64,000 nucleotides of DNA from CAWELS01 sp964468205 (lineage in GTDB: Bacteria; Acidobacteriota; Terriglobia; Bryobacterales; Bryobacteraceae), in NCBI GenBank assembly GCA_964468205.1, contig CAYXVG010000032.1, positions 1-64,000 on the forward strand, read 5' to 3'. Position 1 is the stretch's first letter, and each line of letters opens with the position of its first letter. Shown here piece after piece: positions 45,092-55,200 of the stretch. Position numbers and translations under genes: made by a program. The notes beneath the pieces were generated by a model. That model made no database searches. It was given only the letters and a program-made list of their open reading frames with translations, and had not been told where the DNA came from.

Positions 45092-45748
45092 TCACACCCG
45101 GTCCATGCTCCGCAGCAGGGCCTCGCGCAAGGTCCTCACCGACAGGTTCTCCCGCTTGCCGTGGAGCAGGATTTCGATGGCGTCATTTGTCCACTGTATC
45201 GGCCGGCCGGCCACGCGGTAGAGAATCTCCACCAACAGCCATCCCAGCAACGCGGCGGTCAATATCTGCCAGAACGGCAACTCCACCACCACGGCCAGCG
45301 ACAGAGTGACAGCCAGCAAAGTCCAGATGTGAAGCAGTCTGCGAATGACGAGCCCCAGCCAAGGAATGAGACCGAGAAACCCGAAAACCAGCGGCGCGTG
45401 TCCCAAACTGACGGCGATGAACAGCTCCATGAATCGCCGCTCCAGCCCAAACAGCAGCCACGCCGCGGCGTCGAAAACGCCTGTCCACAGGAAGACGGAA
45501 CCCACCAGCAGCACAGCCGTCATCAGAATGCTCACCGCGAACCGGAGCGGCGGCACGGCATGCAGAAAGAGAATAACCGACTGCCCCGCCGCCCGCGAAA
45601 GCGCGGCCAGCACGAGAACCGTGAAGGCCAACCGCCCTTCGAGCGAGGATGCGTGAACCTCCCGGAACGCCCGGGCATTCAACTCGAAACCCGCGCTGGC
45701 CAGCCAGCCAATGGCTTCGAGAAACTCGGAGTTCCCCGCGGTTTGCAT
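45092..45748 (-). CDS. Polytopic membrane protein (YIP1-like layout)
   Basis: 218 residues with about five transmembrane segments and a cytoplasmic basic C-terminus (ENLSVRTLREALLRSMDRV). Start at 45748 with GGAAG 7 bases upstream. The arrangement resembles YIP1-type domains, but no decisive motif was seen. It is co-transcribed with the double alpha/beta-hydrolase gene and probably forms a membrane partner for it. Confidence 0.75.
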   Translation of the reverse strand: MQTAGNSEFLEAIGWLASAGFELNARAFREVHASSLEGRLAFTVLVLAALSRAAGQSVILFLHAVPPLRFAVSILMTAVLLVGSVFLWTGVFDAAAWLLFGLERRFMELFIAVSLGHAPLVFGFLGLIPWLGLVIRRLLHIWTLLAVTLSLAVVVELPFWQILTAALLGWLLVEILYRVAGRPIQWTNDAIEILLHGKRENLSVRTLREALLRSMDRV

Positions 45749-45788
45749 CTGGAGCTTCCTTCTGCGATACCTGCGCGTTCGGGAGCCC

Positions 45789-47036
45789 CTATCGGCCCGC
45801 CGCCATCACGGAGGCCACGCCTTCGCTCTTCTTCAACTCCACCGCGAACTCCTTGCCGTCCACCGTGACCCTGTAGTTGCCATAAAACGCGCGCAGCGCC
45901 GCCCAACCCTCGGAATTCGCGGTTCCGCTCCAGCGCGTCCGCCATTCGTCGAGCACCAGGCCGCGATACGCTTCCGCCGCGGGCGTTGGCGTCCAGTCAC
46001 GCTTGTATAGCGACGATTGCGGAATCCAATTCGCTCCCTCCCAGAACCCCCACATCAGGATCCCTTCCACCGCCGGGTGAGCGAAGCAGATCCGGAAGTA
46101 CTGCTCGAGCAGCTTCGCCTTCTCGCGCTCTTGCTCAGCCGAAAGCTCGGCCTTCCGGTCCTCCCGGTAAAAGCGCGACCGCTGGCCGGGCATGTTGAAC
46201 TCCGTCACCCGAATGGGCAGATCGAACTGCGCCAGCTCATCGAGCGCATTCTGCAAGGCCTCGGGGTCGAAGGTCTCCCCATGCAGATGCCCCTGAACGC
46301 CGATCCCCGCGATCGGCGCGCCCATGTCCAGCAGTCCGCGTACGTGCGCCACGTAGTCGTCCAGCCGCCGCCCGGTGAGAATATCGTAGTCGTTCAGATA
46401 CAACTTCGCTTCCGGATCCCCGTCCTTCACCCAAAGTGCCATCTGCCGGGTGAACTCCGGCCCGAAGCGCTCTTCATAGAAGTTGGCGTGAATCATCTCG
46501 TTGTTGAGGTCGTACTCGGCGAAACGGTCGCGGTAGCGCGCCGCAATCCCCCGCGCCCTCTGCCTCACCACCAGCCGCAGCTCATCGTCGTCGAGCTCCT
46601 TGACCCAATCTTGAACGAACTTCGGCACGCCCCAAAAAATGCAATGCCCGCGAACCGGGATCTCTTCGGCATCCGCCCAGGCCAGCATTTGATCCACAAT
46701 CGAATAGTTGACATGCCCCCTCTCCCGTTCCATATCGTGCCACTTGAACGCGGATTCAATTACCCCGGCATTGAAGTGGCTCGTGAACACCTCCTTGTAT
46801 TTGGCAATGTCCTCCGGGCTGGCCTGGCCGTTGAAGATTCTGGTCGCCAGCGTCGCTCCAAACCAGAATTCATGCCGCAGTTGCTCCACCGCCACCCGCG
46901 CTCCCGGCTCGGCGTAAACCACCAGGCTGCCCTTGCGGTGGCGGTCGATGGCGGCGTTGAGATCCCCTTGCGCCACGATCGGAAGCGTCACGCCGAGCAG
47001 CATCAAAAACGTAATGAGGAAGTTCTGAAGGTTCAT
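45789..47036 (-). CDS. Endo-1,4-beta-xylanase, GH10, secreted
   Basis: 415 residues with a signal peptide (FLITFLMLLGVTLPIVAQ). The GH10 barrel covers ~50-360. The acid/base is Glu180 in DLNNEMIH (family DVVNE) and the nucleophile Glu279 in IRVTEFNMP (family ITELD). Other conserved parts are FNAGVIESAFKWHDMERERG, VRGHCIFWG, LNDYDIL, GIGVQGHLH and GILMWGFWEGANWIPQ. The variations at both catalytic motifs are typical of the divergent clade found in Acidobacteria and Bacteroidetes. A C-terminal ~60-residue beta-domain follows. It cleaves xylan or related beta-glycans outside the cytoplasm. Confidence 0.92.
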   Translation of the reverse strand: MNLQNFLITFLMLLGVTLPIVAQGDLNAAIDRHRKGSLVVYAEPGARVAVEQLRHEFWFGATLATRIFNGQASPEDIAKYKEVFTSHFNAGVIESAFKWHDMERERGHVNYSIVDQMLAWADAEEIPVRGHCIFWGVPKFVQDWVKELDDDELRLVVRQRARGIAARYRDRFAEYDLNNEMIHANFYEERFGPEFTRQMALWVKDGDPEAKLYLNDYDILTGRRLDDYVAHVRGLLDMGAPIAGIGVQGHLHGETFDPEALQNALDELAQFDLPIRVTEFNMPGQRSRFYREDRKAELSAEQEREKAKLLEQYFRICFAHPAVEGILMWGFWEGANWIPQSSLYKRDWTPTPAAEAYRGLVLDEWRTRWSGTANSEGWAALRAFYGNYRVTVDGKEFAVELKKSEGVASVMAAGR

Positions 47037-47082
47037 GATGGTTCTACTTTAATCCAGTCCACGCCCGGCCGCCGCCCTGACC

Positions 47083-48519
47083 TCAGGGAGCCTCAATCCC
47101 AAACAGCTCCGCGGTAATGACGCCGGACTTCGACCCGCCGCCGTTCCACAGGTCCCACTTCGGGTCCGCATGCCGCTCGAAGAACTCGTGAAGGCGCCGC
47201 CGCAGCCGTTCGCGCACCGCCGCCGCGCCCTCATCGTCAACCAGGTTGTTCCTCTCGCCGGGATCGCGCCGCAAATCGTAAAGCTCGTTCGGCTCCTGGT
47301 GGATGCGCTCGATGTACTTCCACCCCGGCGTCCGGACGGCGCGAACGTTCTCGAATTCGTAAAAGGTGACGTCCTCCCACTCGATCTCTTCCCCTCCCAG
47401 CACCGCGGAGAAATCGCGCCCGGGCGTCCGCGGCTCATCGGGAATCGCTGCTTCGAGCCCGAGATGGTGCAGCAGCGCCGGCAGGAAATCGTAGTTGCTC
47501 ACCATGATGTCGGAGCGCCGGCCGGCAGGGATCCGCCCGGGCTGCCGGAAGATCAGCGGAATCCACATCGTCGGGTCGAAGGCGCTGAGCGGCCGCGTGT
47601 GGTCGCCCATCCCCCACAGCCCGCTGTGTCCGCCTGCGAGACCCTGATCGGCTGTGAAGATCACCAGCGTCTCGCGGTCCAGCCCATGCTTCCCCAGCGT
47701 CGCCATGATCCGCCCCACCCCGTCATCCACTCCGCTTGTCTCCACCGCATACCGCTCCCGCGCGGCCTCCGTGCCGAACAGATTGCGCGTGTTCCGGAGC
47801 CACGGATGCATCGTCTCCCGTGGGAATGACAACAAAGGTTTGCCTGCGTAATAATCCGCATGGCGGTTCCGGCCGCGCCTGAGCATGCTCTCGCCGAGGC
47901 CGTAAGGCCCGTTGTACGCGAGAAACAGGAAGAACGGCCGGCGCGCGTCCTCCTCAAGAGACTTCTCGATGAACTCGATGCCGCGAGTGGTCCAGTAATC
48001 CGTGAAATAAGTCTCTTCGTTGCGGATCTCGCCGTCCTCGATCACCGGCTGATCGTAGAACGCGCGCGTGTGCCCGTGGGGCTTCGTAACCCAGAACGTG
48101 AAACCCTCCTGCGGCTCCATGTTCAACCCGAGATGCCACTTCCCGCTCAATCCGCACACATAGCCCGTCTCGGCCAGTATCTCCGGCAAAGTGCGAAACT
48201 CGGCGATCGTCGAGTACGCCTCGGGACCCGTCTGCGCCCCGCCGGCCGCGAGATACCGGTGTACCCCGTGCTGCGAAGGCAGTAACCCGGTGAGAAACGT
48301 CGCCCGCGTGGGGGAGCAAACGGCGTTCGAACTGTAGACCCGCGTGAAAAGCAGGCCCTCCTCCGCCAGCCGGTCGATGTGCGGGGTGCGTATCTCCTCG
48401 TTGCCGTAGCATCCGAGCGTCCACGGCCCGTGGTTGTCCGTCATGATGAGGACGATGTTCGGAAGCGGCGCCGCTATCGCGAGTGCCGCTGCAAGCAAAT
48501 GGCAGGCTAGTAGTCTCAT
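47083..48519 (-). CDS. Cys-type sulfatase (arylsulfatase family S1), exported
   Basis: 478 residues with a short signal (MRLLACHLLAAALAIAAPLP). The sulfatase signature is CSPTR (68-72), where Cys68 must be converted to formylglycine. The metal-site motifs are PNIVLIMTDNHGP, GKWHLG and FTADQGLAGGHSG. A Cys-type signature allows maturation either by FGE under oxic conditions or by a radical SAM anSME. A radical SAM gene lies 24 bases upstream in the same direction. A TACAAT (48537-48532) sits 12 bases before the ATG, with GGAGAG as ribosome-binding site. The likely substrate is a sulfated polysaccharide or aryl sulfate. Confidence 0.92.
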   Translation of the reverse strand: MRLLACHLLAAALAIAAPLPNIVLIMTDNHGPWTLGCYGNEEIRTPHIDRLAEEGLLFTRVYSSNAVCSPTRATFLTGLLPSQHGVHRYLAAGGAQTGPEAYSTIAEFRTLPEILAETGYVCGLSGKWHLGLNMEPQEGFTFWVTKPHGHTRAFYDQPVIEDGEIRNEETYFTDYWTTRGIEFIEKSLEEDARRPFFLFLAYNGPYGLGESMLRRGRNRHADYYAGKPLLSFPRETMHPWLRNTRNLFGTEAARERYAVETSGVDDGVGRIMATLGKHGLDRETLVIFTADQGLAGGHSGLWGMGDHTRPLSAFDPTMWIPLIFRQPGRIPAGRRSDIMVSNYDFLPALLHHLGLEAAIPDEPRTPGRDFSAVLGGEEIEWEDVTFYEFENVRAVRTPGWKYIERIHQEPNELYDLRRDPGERNNLVDDEGAAAVRERLRRRLHEFFERHADPKWDLWNGGGSKSGVITAELFGIEAP

Positions 48520-48531
48520 CTCTCCGCCGCT

Positions 48532-48537
48532 ATTGTA
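48532..48537 (-). promoter_or_regulatory. Possible -10 element of the sulfatase gene
   Basis: TACAAT on the minus strand, 12 bases upstream of the sulfatase ATG at 48519 and between it and the radical SAM stop. It would allow the sulfatase its own short-leader transcript. No -35 box was identified. Confidence 0.35.
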
Positions 48538-48543
48538 TCCCCG

Positions 48544-49578
48544 TCAGTGCTCCCGGAGGCGGGAGCAGTTCCGGCACGGCGCCGGCAATCCCGTCGCTCC
48601 CGTGCGCCCGCTCTTCAGCCGTTCCACGAATACGGCCCGGAACTCGCGCGCCTTCTCCGACGCCCAGATCTCGGGCAGTGTCTGTTCCCTCACGTTGCCA
48701 AAGACCAAGCGCCCCGCCCCGGCTCGGCCGCCAGCGCCGGCTTCATAGCTGACATTGGTGAAGACGCAGGGCGAAACGTCTCCGCGATGAGAGACAAAAC
48801 ACGCCTTCAAAACGTTCTCCGGGCACACCGGCCCGGGCTCGCCGCTCCGGAAGCCCTGGTAGTGGAGCCGGATCCCGTGCTCCGCCGCTTGCCGTTTCGT
48901 CCGCTCCAGCGTCTCCTCCGCCAGCGGCCAGAGGTCGGGATGCGAGCCGAGCGATTCCTCCTGCATGTCCGGCGCCTCCATCGGATTGAGATTGCTGATC
49001 ACAATCTGCCGGGCGCCCCAGCGCTGCGCGAGGCCAACCAGCCCGGGCGCTTCCTCCAGGTTCGAACGCAGTAGCACGAACGACAAGTGGATGTGTGGCA
49101 CGCCGCTGCACTTCGCCCGCTTCAGGTCCCGCAGCGCCGCCACTCCCTCCTCGATCGCATCAAGCTTGCACCCCTGCCGGAAGCGCCCATGGGTTTCCGC
49201 GGTGGCGCCGGCCAGGCTGACCGACACGATATTCACGCCGTAAACGATCGAGTTTTCCCGGGCAACTCCGTCCAGCAGTGTGCCGTTCGTCGTGAATCCC
49301 GCCGCCGCGCCGGACGCCCTGGTGCGCCGCACCATCCGCCAGAACTCCGGATGGAGCAGCGGCTCGCCCCATCCCTGCAGGTACACCAGATTCGTGTCGG
49401 GGAAGGCCGGCGCGAGCCGCTCGAACGTCTGCCATTCCAGCAGCCCGTCTCGCCAGCGGTCGCTGTGAACATGCCGCGGGCAGTACACGCAGGAGCTGTT
49501 GCACTGCGTCGACACCTCAAGCTGAATCCAGTCGAGATCGAGGGCCGGCCTTGCTTTGCGAAACAGCGATCCCAGCAT
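48544..49578 (-). CDS. Radical SAM/SPASM protein, possible sulfatase-maturating enzyme
   Basis: 344 residues from the ATG at 49578 (GGAGA 9 bases upstream; a TTG at 49608 is less likely). The radical SAM motif CNSSCVYC is at Cys26/30/33. The partial barrel has GWGEPLLHPEF and SVSLAGATAETH. A C-terminal SPASM-like region has clustered Cys (PVCPENVLKACF, DVSPCVFTN, PCRNCSRL) for extra Fe-S clusters. This architecture is shared by anSME and peptide-modifying enzymes. The sulfatase gene follows 24 bases downstream, so formylglycine formation is a reasonable hypothesis but not shown by sequence. Confidence 0.85.
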   Translation of the reverse strand: MLGSLFRKARPALDLDWIQLEVSTQCNSSCVYCPRHVHSDRWRDGLLEWQTFERLAPAFPDTNLVYLQGWGEPLLHPEFWRMVRRTRASGAAAGFTTNGTLLDGVARENSIVYGVNIVSVSLAGATAETHGRFRQGCKLDAIEEGVAALRDLKRAKCSGVPHIHLSFVLLRSNLEEAPGLVGLAQRWGARQIVISNLNPMEAPDMQEESLGSHPDLWPLAEETLERTKRQAAEHGIRLHYQGFRSGEPGPVCPENVLKACFVSHRGDVSPCVFTNVSYEAGAGGRAGAGRLVFGNVREQTLPEIWASEKAREFRAVFVERLKSGRTGATGLPAPCRNCSRLREH

Positions 49579-49682
49579 TCTGGTGTCTCCAGTGTATCGG
49601 AACCGCAAGAGCTTCCGAAGCCGGACGGCTTTTCATTGGGCCTCCGGTCTGCCAGACTAGATCTCACTGGCGGTGTAACGAT

Positions 49683-50618
49683 ATGAAGCACACATCCTCC
49701 CCTTTCGCCCTTGCCGCGCTCCTGGTCCTGGCCGGTTGTCAGGCCGATGTCGACGTGGAGCCCGAAGCGCCTCCAACGGACACCGTGAACATCGTGGCGC
49801 AAGTCTCCTTCACCGAAGGCCCCACGGTGGACGACGCCGGCAACGTCTATTTCACCGAGATGCGCACCAACCGGATCATGAAGTGGTCTCCCGTTGACGG
49901 CCTCACCACCTTCCGCGTGATGGAAAAGACGGTCAACGGCCTCAAATTCCATCCAGACGGCCGTCTCCTCGCCGCCGAGATGGGCGGCGGTCGCATCCTC
50001 CACATCGACGGCGAGGCCGGTCCCGTAACCGCTCTCGCCGGGAATTCCGAAGCCACCCCCATCGAACGGCCCAACGACCTGACGTTCGACAGCAGCGGCC
50101 GCATCTACTTCACCGACTACGGCGGCGCCCGTATCTACCGCATCGACCCGGACGGCTCGGTGACGCGGATCCTAGCCGCCCCCGACGTCGAGGTCCCGAA
50201 CGGCATCGTCGTCTCGGCCGACGACCGGATCCTCTACTACGTCGAGTCCAACAGCAAGGAAGGAGGCCAGCGCCGGATCATGGCCTACGATCTCGCCACG
50301 GATGGCAGCGTCTCAAACGGTCGCGTCTTCCACGACTTCTACCCCGGCCGCAGCGCCGATGGCATCGCCATCGACTCCGCCGGCAACCTCTACGCCGCCG
50401 CCGGTCTCAACCGCCCCCGCGGCTCCAGCGAAACCCTCGACACCAAAGCCGGAATCCACGTCTTCTCCCCCGCCGGCGGCCGCATTGCCTTCCACCCCGT
50501 CTGGGAGGACACAATAACCAACTGCGCCTTCGGCGGCGCCGGCCTCAAAACCCTCTACGTCACCGCCGGCAAATTGCTGCTCGAAATCGAAGTCCCCGTA
50601 CCCGGAACGCCGCGGTAG
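49683..50618 (+). CDS. SMP-30/gluconolactonase/LRE-like lipoprotein
   Basis: 311 residues with lipobox LVLAGC (Cys19), so it is membrane-anchored in the envelope. The six-bladed propeller shows family blocks: VSFTEGPTVDDAGNVYFTEM, NGLKFHPDGRLLAAEMGGGR, RPNDLTFDSSGRIYFTDYGG, VPNGIVVSADDRILYYVESN and GRSADGIAIDSAGNLYAAAG, with the metal-binding Glu and Asn/Asp residues. It likely hydrolyses a sugar lactone. The start at 49683 was chosen because the signal begins there; upstream codons in frame are not plausible. Confidence 0.9.
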   Translation: MKHTSSPFALAALLVLAGCQADVDVEPEAPPTDTVNIVAQVSFTEGPTVDDAGNVYFTEMRTNRIMKWSPVDGLTTFRVMEKTVNGLKFHPDGRLLAAEMGGGRILHIDGEAGPVTALAGNSEATPIERPNDLTFDSSGRIYFTDYGGARIYRIDPDGSVTRILAAPDVEVPNGIVVSADDRILYYVESNSKEGGQRRIMAYDLATDGSVSNGRVFHDFYPGRSADGIAIDSAGNLYAAAGLNRPRGSSETLDTKAGIHVFSPAGGRIAFHPVWEDTITNCAFGGAGLKTLYVTAGKLLLEIEVPVPGTPR

Positions 50619-51015
50619 ATCCGCCCTTGGCAGTAGTGTCGTCGCGGCCCATGGCGGTGCTCCCTCAAGTTGCCGCGGTGGGGATTTCGGAAGAGGACTT
50701 ACGCAGGGCCGGCTCGAGAAGTGCACAATATGAATCCGCCCCATTTCGCATCGCGCCGTACACTGGGAACAGGCATTACGCCGGCGCAGACATTCCATGT
50801 TTATCCCGCTGACGGCGTGTGGGCCGTCAAAAAAGGATGGGAAGCGGGCTGTCACGTATGGAACCAAGAGGGAAGCCGTTGAGGTGGCTGTACGAGACGG
50901 AAGTATCGCAAGGGCCGCTCAGATCGTGGTGCATCGAGCCCAGTGTATTGGCGGGGAGTTGGGAACTCGCGAATAGCACTCAGCGAATCTGTATCATCCG
51001 CCTCAGGGCGCACCG
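50619..51015. other. Intergenic region, no gene seen
   Basis: About 400 bases between the SMP-30 gene and the end of the minus-strand beta-helix gene. No coding frame of convincing composition was seen. A GACGGC/GCCGTC hairpin near 50813-50830 is followed by A6 on the plus strand, which is the wrong polarity for terminating either neighbour. Confidence 0.5.
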
Positions 51016-52254
51016 CTACTCTGTTCCTGGGTACTTTGCCGCACCTTCGATCGCGATGGTCTCGGCTTCGATCCGAGATAGGATGACTCTGCCCGCGATC
51101 CCGTTGACCCGGATACGCTGGGCTGTAACCCCCTCCAGAGTGGCGTTCTCCAGCGCCAGTTCCGAAATCGGCTCCGCGACGAAGGTATCAAAGCCCAGCC
51201 AGATGTCCCCGAACTCACCGCCGTTGATCTGCAGATCGGCGATGGGGCCGTAAAAGGCCACCGGCGCCTGTGCCCGCACTCCATGCAGCCGAATGTTACG
51301 ATAGCTGTTCAACCCGGCTCGCTCCCGTGGTTCGCTGCGTCCGAAAATCGCGAACTTTCCGCCCACGTCGTGGATCATGACATCGCGAATCTCGACGTCG
51401 TGCGAGTGGCTCAGCATGCCGGGATTCCGGTGATTTCGCAGGCCGACCCCGTTCCCAGAGACATTTTCGACCAGGGCGTTTTGAATCAGCACGCCCTGGG
51501 CGCCGTCCTCGATCTCGAAAGCGTTTCCGCCCGCATCGCCACGCGGAGCGTCACGGGCCACGACGTCGATGAACCGGATGTCACGCGCCGTGCTACCGGA
51601 GACCACATCCGCATCGCCCCCGGCATCGAAGGCGTCCTCGGCATAGTCGGTGATGGTAACGCGGCGCACTTCGCCGTCTACGCATCCGCGGCCGAAGTCG
51701 AGCCCCACGTAGGCGCGCGTGATGGTGACGTCGACGATCCGGGCGCCGACGGCGTAGCGGATCTCGATGCCGCGGGCCCGGCCGGTAGCTGTTTGAACAT
51801 AGTAGTTGGCATCGAGGGTCAGCCCTTCTACGCGGACATTGTGAATCGGATTGTCCTCGGAGCCTTCCACAAGAAGGACGGGGGTGCCTTCCGGGCTCAG
51901 ACTCCGGCTGGCGAGCTGAATGGTAGCGCCGGCGCCGGACAGTACGATCCCGCCGGAGCGAATTGTGAGCGTCTCGGAGATTAGGTAGGGAGCCTCAGCC
52001 GGATCGAGGATCACTCGCCCGCCGCCAGAGGCCGAGGCCGCGTCAATGGCTTGCTGAATCGCCGCGGTTGCGCTGGTGGAGCCGTCGGCCACGGCGCCGA
52101 AGTCGGTGGCGCGGAATGTCGGTTGTGGCCAGGTCGGCGGCGCAAGCATCCCCGCGGCGAGAGCGGCGAGGACGATGCTGGCCCGGTAAAATCGCAAGGC
52201 TGAATGCTGACGCCCGCCGCCGCGGTCGTGACCGCGGGCGCCTCTCCTCCTCAA
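51016..52254 (-). CDS. Right-handed beta-helix (pectate-lyase superfamily) exported protein
   Basis: Up to 412 residues. A signal-like segment (FYRASIVLAALAAGMLAPP) precedes the motif FRATDFGAVADGSTSATAAI, the start of pectate-lyase/GH28-like beta-helix proteins. Repeated short strands with DVTITRAYVGLDFGRG, NALVENVSGNGVGLRNH and AEDAFDAGGDADVV follow, a right-handed helix fold. It could cleave pectin-like polymers, but the catalytic residues cannot be assigned. The start is uncertain: TTG at 52254 directly after the TonB stop, or TTG at 52197 just before the signal. A GC hairpin lies between. It is likely in one operon with the TonB receptor. Confidence 0.8.
   Translation of the reverse strand: MRRRGARGHDRGGGRQHSALRFYRASIVLAALAAGMLAPPTWPQPTFRATDFGAVADGSTSATAAIQQAIDAASASGGGRVILDPAEAPYLISETLTIRSGGIVLSGAGATIQLASRSLSPEGTPVLLVEGSEDNPIHNVRVEGLTLDANYYVQTATGRARGIEIRYAVGARIVDVTITRAYVGLDFGRGCVDGEVRRVTITDYAEDAFDAGGDADVVSGSTARDIRFIDVVARDAPRGDAGGNAFEIEDGAQGVLIQNALVENVSGNGVGLRNHRNPGMLSHSHDVEIRDVMIHDVGGKFAIFGRSEPRERAGLNSYRNIRLHGVRAQAPVAFYGPIADLQINGGEFGDIWLGFDTFVAEPISELALENATLEGVTAQRIRVNGIAGRVILSRIEAETIAIEGAAKYPGTE
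52220..52237. other. GC-rich hairpin between receptor and beta-helix genes
   Basis: CCGCGGTC (52220-52227) pairs perfectly with GACCGCGG (52230-52237) across a 2-base loop. No T-run follows on the minus strand. It may reduce read-through from the receptor gene or stabilise mRNA ends. Confidence 0.5.
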
Positions 52255-55200
52255 CTAGAACGTGAAGCGAGTGTAGATCTGGATGCCACGCGGCCTTCCA
52301 CCGCTGGTGATCCGCCCGAAGTTCCCGCTGTCGATGTCGGTTATCGGGTTGTTGTAGGTGCGGTGGTTGAGGGCGTTCAACAGGTCCGCACGGATTTGCA
52401 GCTTCATCGCTTCCCCGAAGCGGATGTTCTTTGCGAAAGACAAGTCCGCGTTCCAGGAACTCGGACCTCGGATCGCGCCCCGCCCGAGGGTACCGGGTCG
52501 AATGGCGGCTCCGGAAGCGTCGCTGATCGGAACCTGTGAGAATGCGTTGCCGTTCAGGTAGACGAGGCCGGGCGTGATACCGATCACGGGATCTGATCCC
52601 GCCATGTAGTCCGGACGCGTGCCGACGGCGGAGTCTCCCTGAATCACCGTGAGTGGGAGTCCGCTGCGATACTTGAAGACCGCGGAGACCTGCCAGCCGC
52701 CGACGATCCAGCGCATCGCGGGTCCGCGATTTCGGAACGTCGGTACTTCATAGACGGTGTCCCATTTGAAGTCATGCTTGACATCGAGGTCCGCCGGGCC
52801 ATGGTTGTTTCCCAGTTCGTTGAAGCCCTGAAGCTCGCCATTGTCGAGTTCGCCGGATCCCACATCGCCTTTGCCGTAGCTGAGGGCCTTGCCCCAGGTG
52901 TAGTAGACATTGAATCCGTAGCGCTCCCCGAAACGTTTCCGGAGCGCCGACTGCCACGAATAGTAAGTGGTGCTATCGGCGTTGTGAACGAATCGTGCCG
53001 TGCCGGTATTCGGGTTCGGCAGTTCGCCAGTGATGCGGTCGGGCTCATTGTAGAGCTGGCTGAGGATGAAGCGGACACCACGCGTGCCGACGAAGCCGGT
53101 CTCGATCATGAGCTCACGCATCAGTTCGCGCTCCACGATCAGCGAAAAGTTCTGGCTATACGGCGGTCTGATGTTCGGGCTGATCACGTTGAACGCGGGA
53201 GTGCCGGCGGGGCCGGTGACCAGGTCGATTGCTTGTTCGTTGAACTGTACTTCGTCGAAGCCGACACCGAGCGCCGCTGACTGGGATTTCGAGAACTGAA
53301 CGCGGAATGGGAAGTCCGGAGCCACCATCACGATGTTGGAGCGTGAAATAGAACCTACGAGCGGCGCGAACATAATCCCGTAGCCGCCACGTACCACCCA
53401 GCGGTCAGTGGGACGGTAGGCAAAGCCGAATCGGGGCGCAAGATTGAACGCCGACGCCTCGTATGGCTCGTCGATTGGGCGGAAAGGCCCCAAGACGAAC
53501 CCTGGGCCGAACCCGTCCGGATTGAAGTGGTGTGGCGGGCCGCCGTCCTCGCCCTCCGCCTCCGGCGAACCGAAGTAGTCCCAACGCAAGCCGAGATTCA
53601 ACGTCAGCCGGTTGCTTACTCTCCAGTCGTCCTGCAAGAAGAGGCCGAACTGAGGAACCGTCGCGCGAAACTTTGGTGTTCCGAAGGTGAAGCGCACGCG
53701 ATTCGGAGCGTTCGCGATGAGGTCATCGGCGTTGCTGAACTCAAAGCGGGGGTTTTCGACGTTGACCCGGCCATACTGCTGCCAGAACAGCATGCCGCCG
53801 AACTTGAGGGCATGTCCACCGAGCAGCACCGAGGCCTTCTGATCGAAGCTGTACTGTGGAGCGTTGCCAATCTGGCGGAGCTCGCCGTCTTGTCTGAATC
53901 CCAGGGCGCGAATGCCCGGATAGCGACGTCCGCCAAAGAAGTCCTCTTCCTTGGACTCTTCCTGAAAGTTGAAGTAGCCGTCGAGGCGTTCTTGGTCGGG
54001 ACGGTTGTAGCCGAAGCGCGTCTCGGAGTTCCAAACAGCGCTCTGGGCGGTCAGACTGACGTTCACGCGATATCCCTTACCAGTGAAGGTCCGTGGGTTG
54101 ATCGCAGAGGCGCGGGGCTGCAACAACTCCGGATTCGAGTAGTTGAAACTGCCGGTCAACTTGATCTTCTGAGTCAGCCACGCGTCAGACTTGAAGTTGA
54201 GGTTCTCATCGTCCGTGGACTGGTCTCCCGGCGCCGTGTACAAGCCGGTCATCGCGCCCGGGTCGGTGGACTCGGTGGGGAGCGGAAACTGGTCGAGCAC
54301 CAGCCGCAAGCTGGGGAGATTCGACGGGATCATGTCCCGCAGAGCTTGCGTCGGCACCGTCTCCGACACTGTTGCGGCCACGTCGGAGCGGACCCACTCG
54401 GCCGCCGCGAAGAAGAATGCCCGGTTCCTTCGAATCGGACCGCCGACCGAGCCGCCGAACTGATGGTAGTTGAAATCGCCCTTTTCGGCGAGAAATGGGT
54501 CACGGGCATTGAGCGCTTCGTCCTGCATCAGATAGAACCCGCTGCCATGAAACTGGTTCGTGCCGGACTTTGTCACAACGTTCAGGTTGCCGCTCAACTG
54601 CCGTCCGTTCTCGGCGCCGAGTACTCCCTTGGAGACCTGCACCTCTTCGATCGCTTCCATACTGATGAGGTTGATCGTGTTAAATCCACCGGAGAAATTC
54701 GTAGATGGTTCCACGAAGCTGGCCGTGGCGTCCGTGCCATCCTGCGTGATGGAGAAGCTCGCGGCGCCGAGGCCGTTCATGACGAATCGGCCGCCGCCGG
54801 CATTCTGGATGCCTTGTCCGAGATCGACAAGGTTCGACAGGTCGCGCCGGTTGACTGGCAACTCGAGCAGAAAATCGCCTTGCTGGCTCTCGCGCTGACC
54901 GGCTGAGGCGACGTTGAGCAACGGATACTCGGCCACTACCGTAACGGTTTCGCTCTGATCGCCAAGCTCAAGTGAGATGCGCTTGTCCGCCACCTGGCCT
55001 GCCTGATCCAGCCGAATTCCGGACTGGCGAGCCGTCTTGAAGCTTGGCGCCTGCGCTTCTAGCGTGTATACGCCAAGCTCCAGAAACTCGAAGCGAAAAC
55101 GTCCCATCGGGCCGGTGATGAACTCCCGCTGCTTGCCGGTTTCCTCATTGTTCAGCCGCAAAACCGCGTTCCCAATCGTCGCGTCGCTGGGGTCCGTGAC

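Noticed and set aside
46017..47117. 366-codon plus-strand frame opposite the GH10 gene
   Set aside because: GH10 catalytic motifs fix the coding strand.
50813..50836. Hairpin followed by A6 considered as a terminator
   Set aside because: On the plus strand the run is A, and on the minus strand the T-run precedes the stem, so polarity is wrong for an intrinsic terminator.
50313..50867. 184-codon minus-strand frame over the SMP-30 gene end
   Set aside because: Gly/Val/Ala-rich shadow of the propeller repeats on the other strand.
53527..54906. 459-codon plus-strand frame inside the TonB receptor gene
   Set aside because: The receptor's plug and barrel features are unambiguous on the other strand; the frame shows only antisense-type composition.
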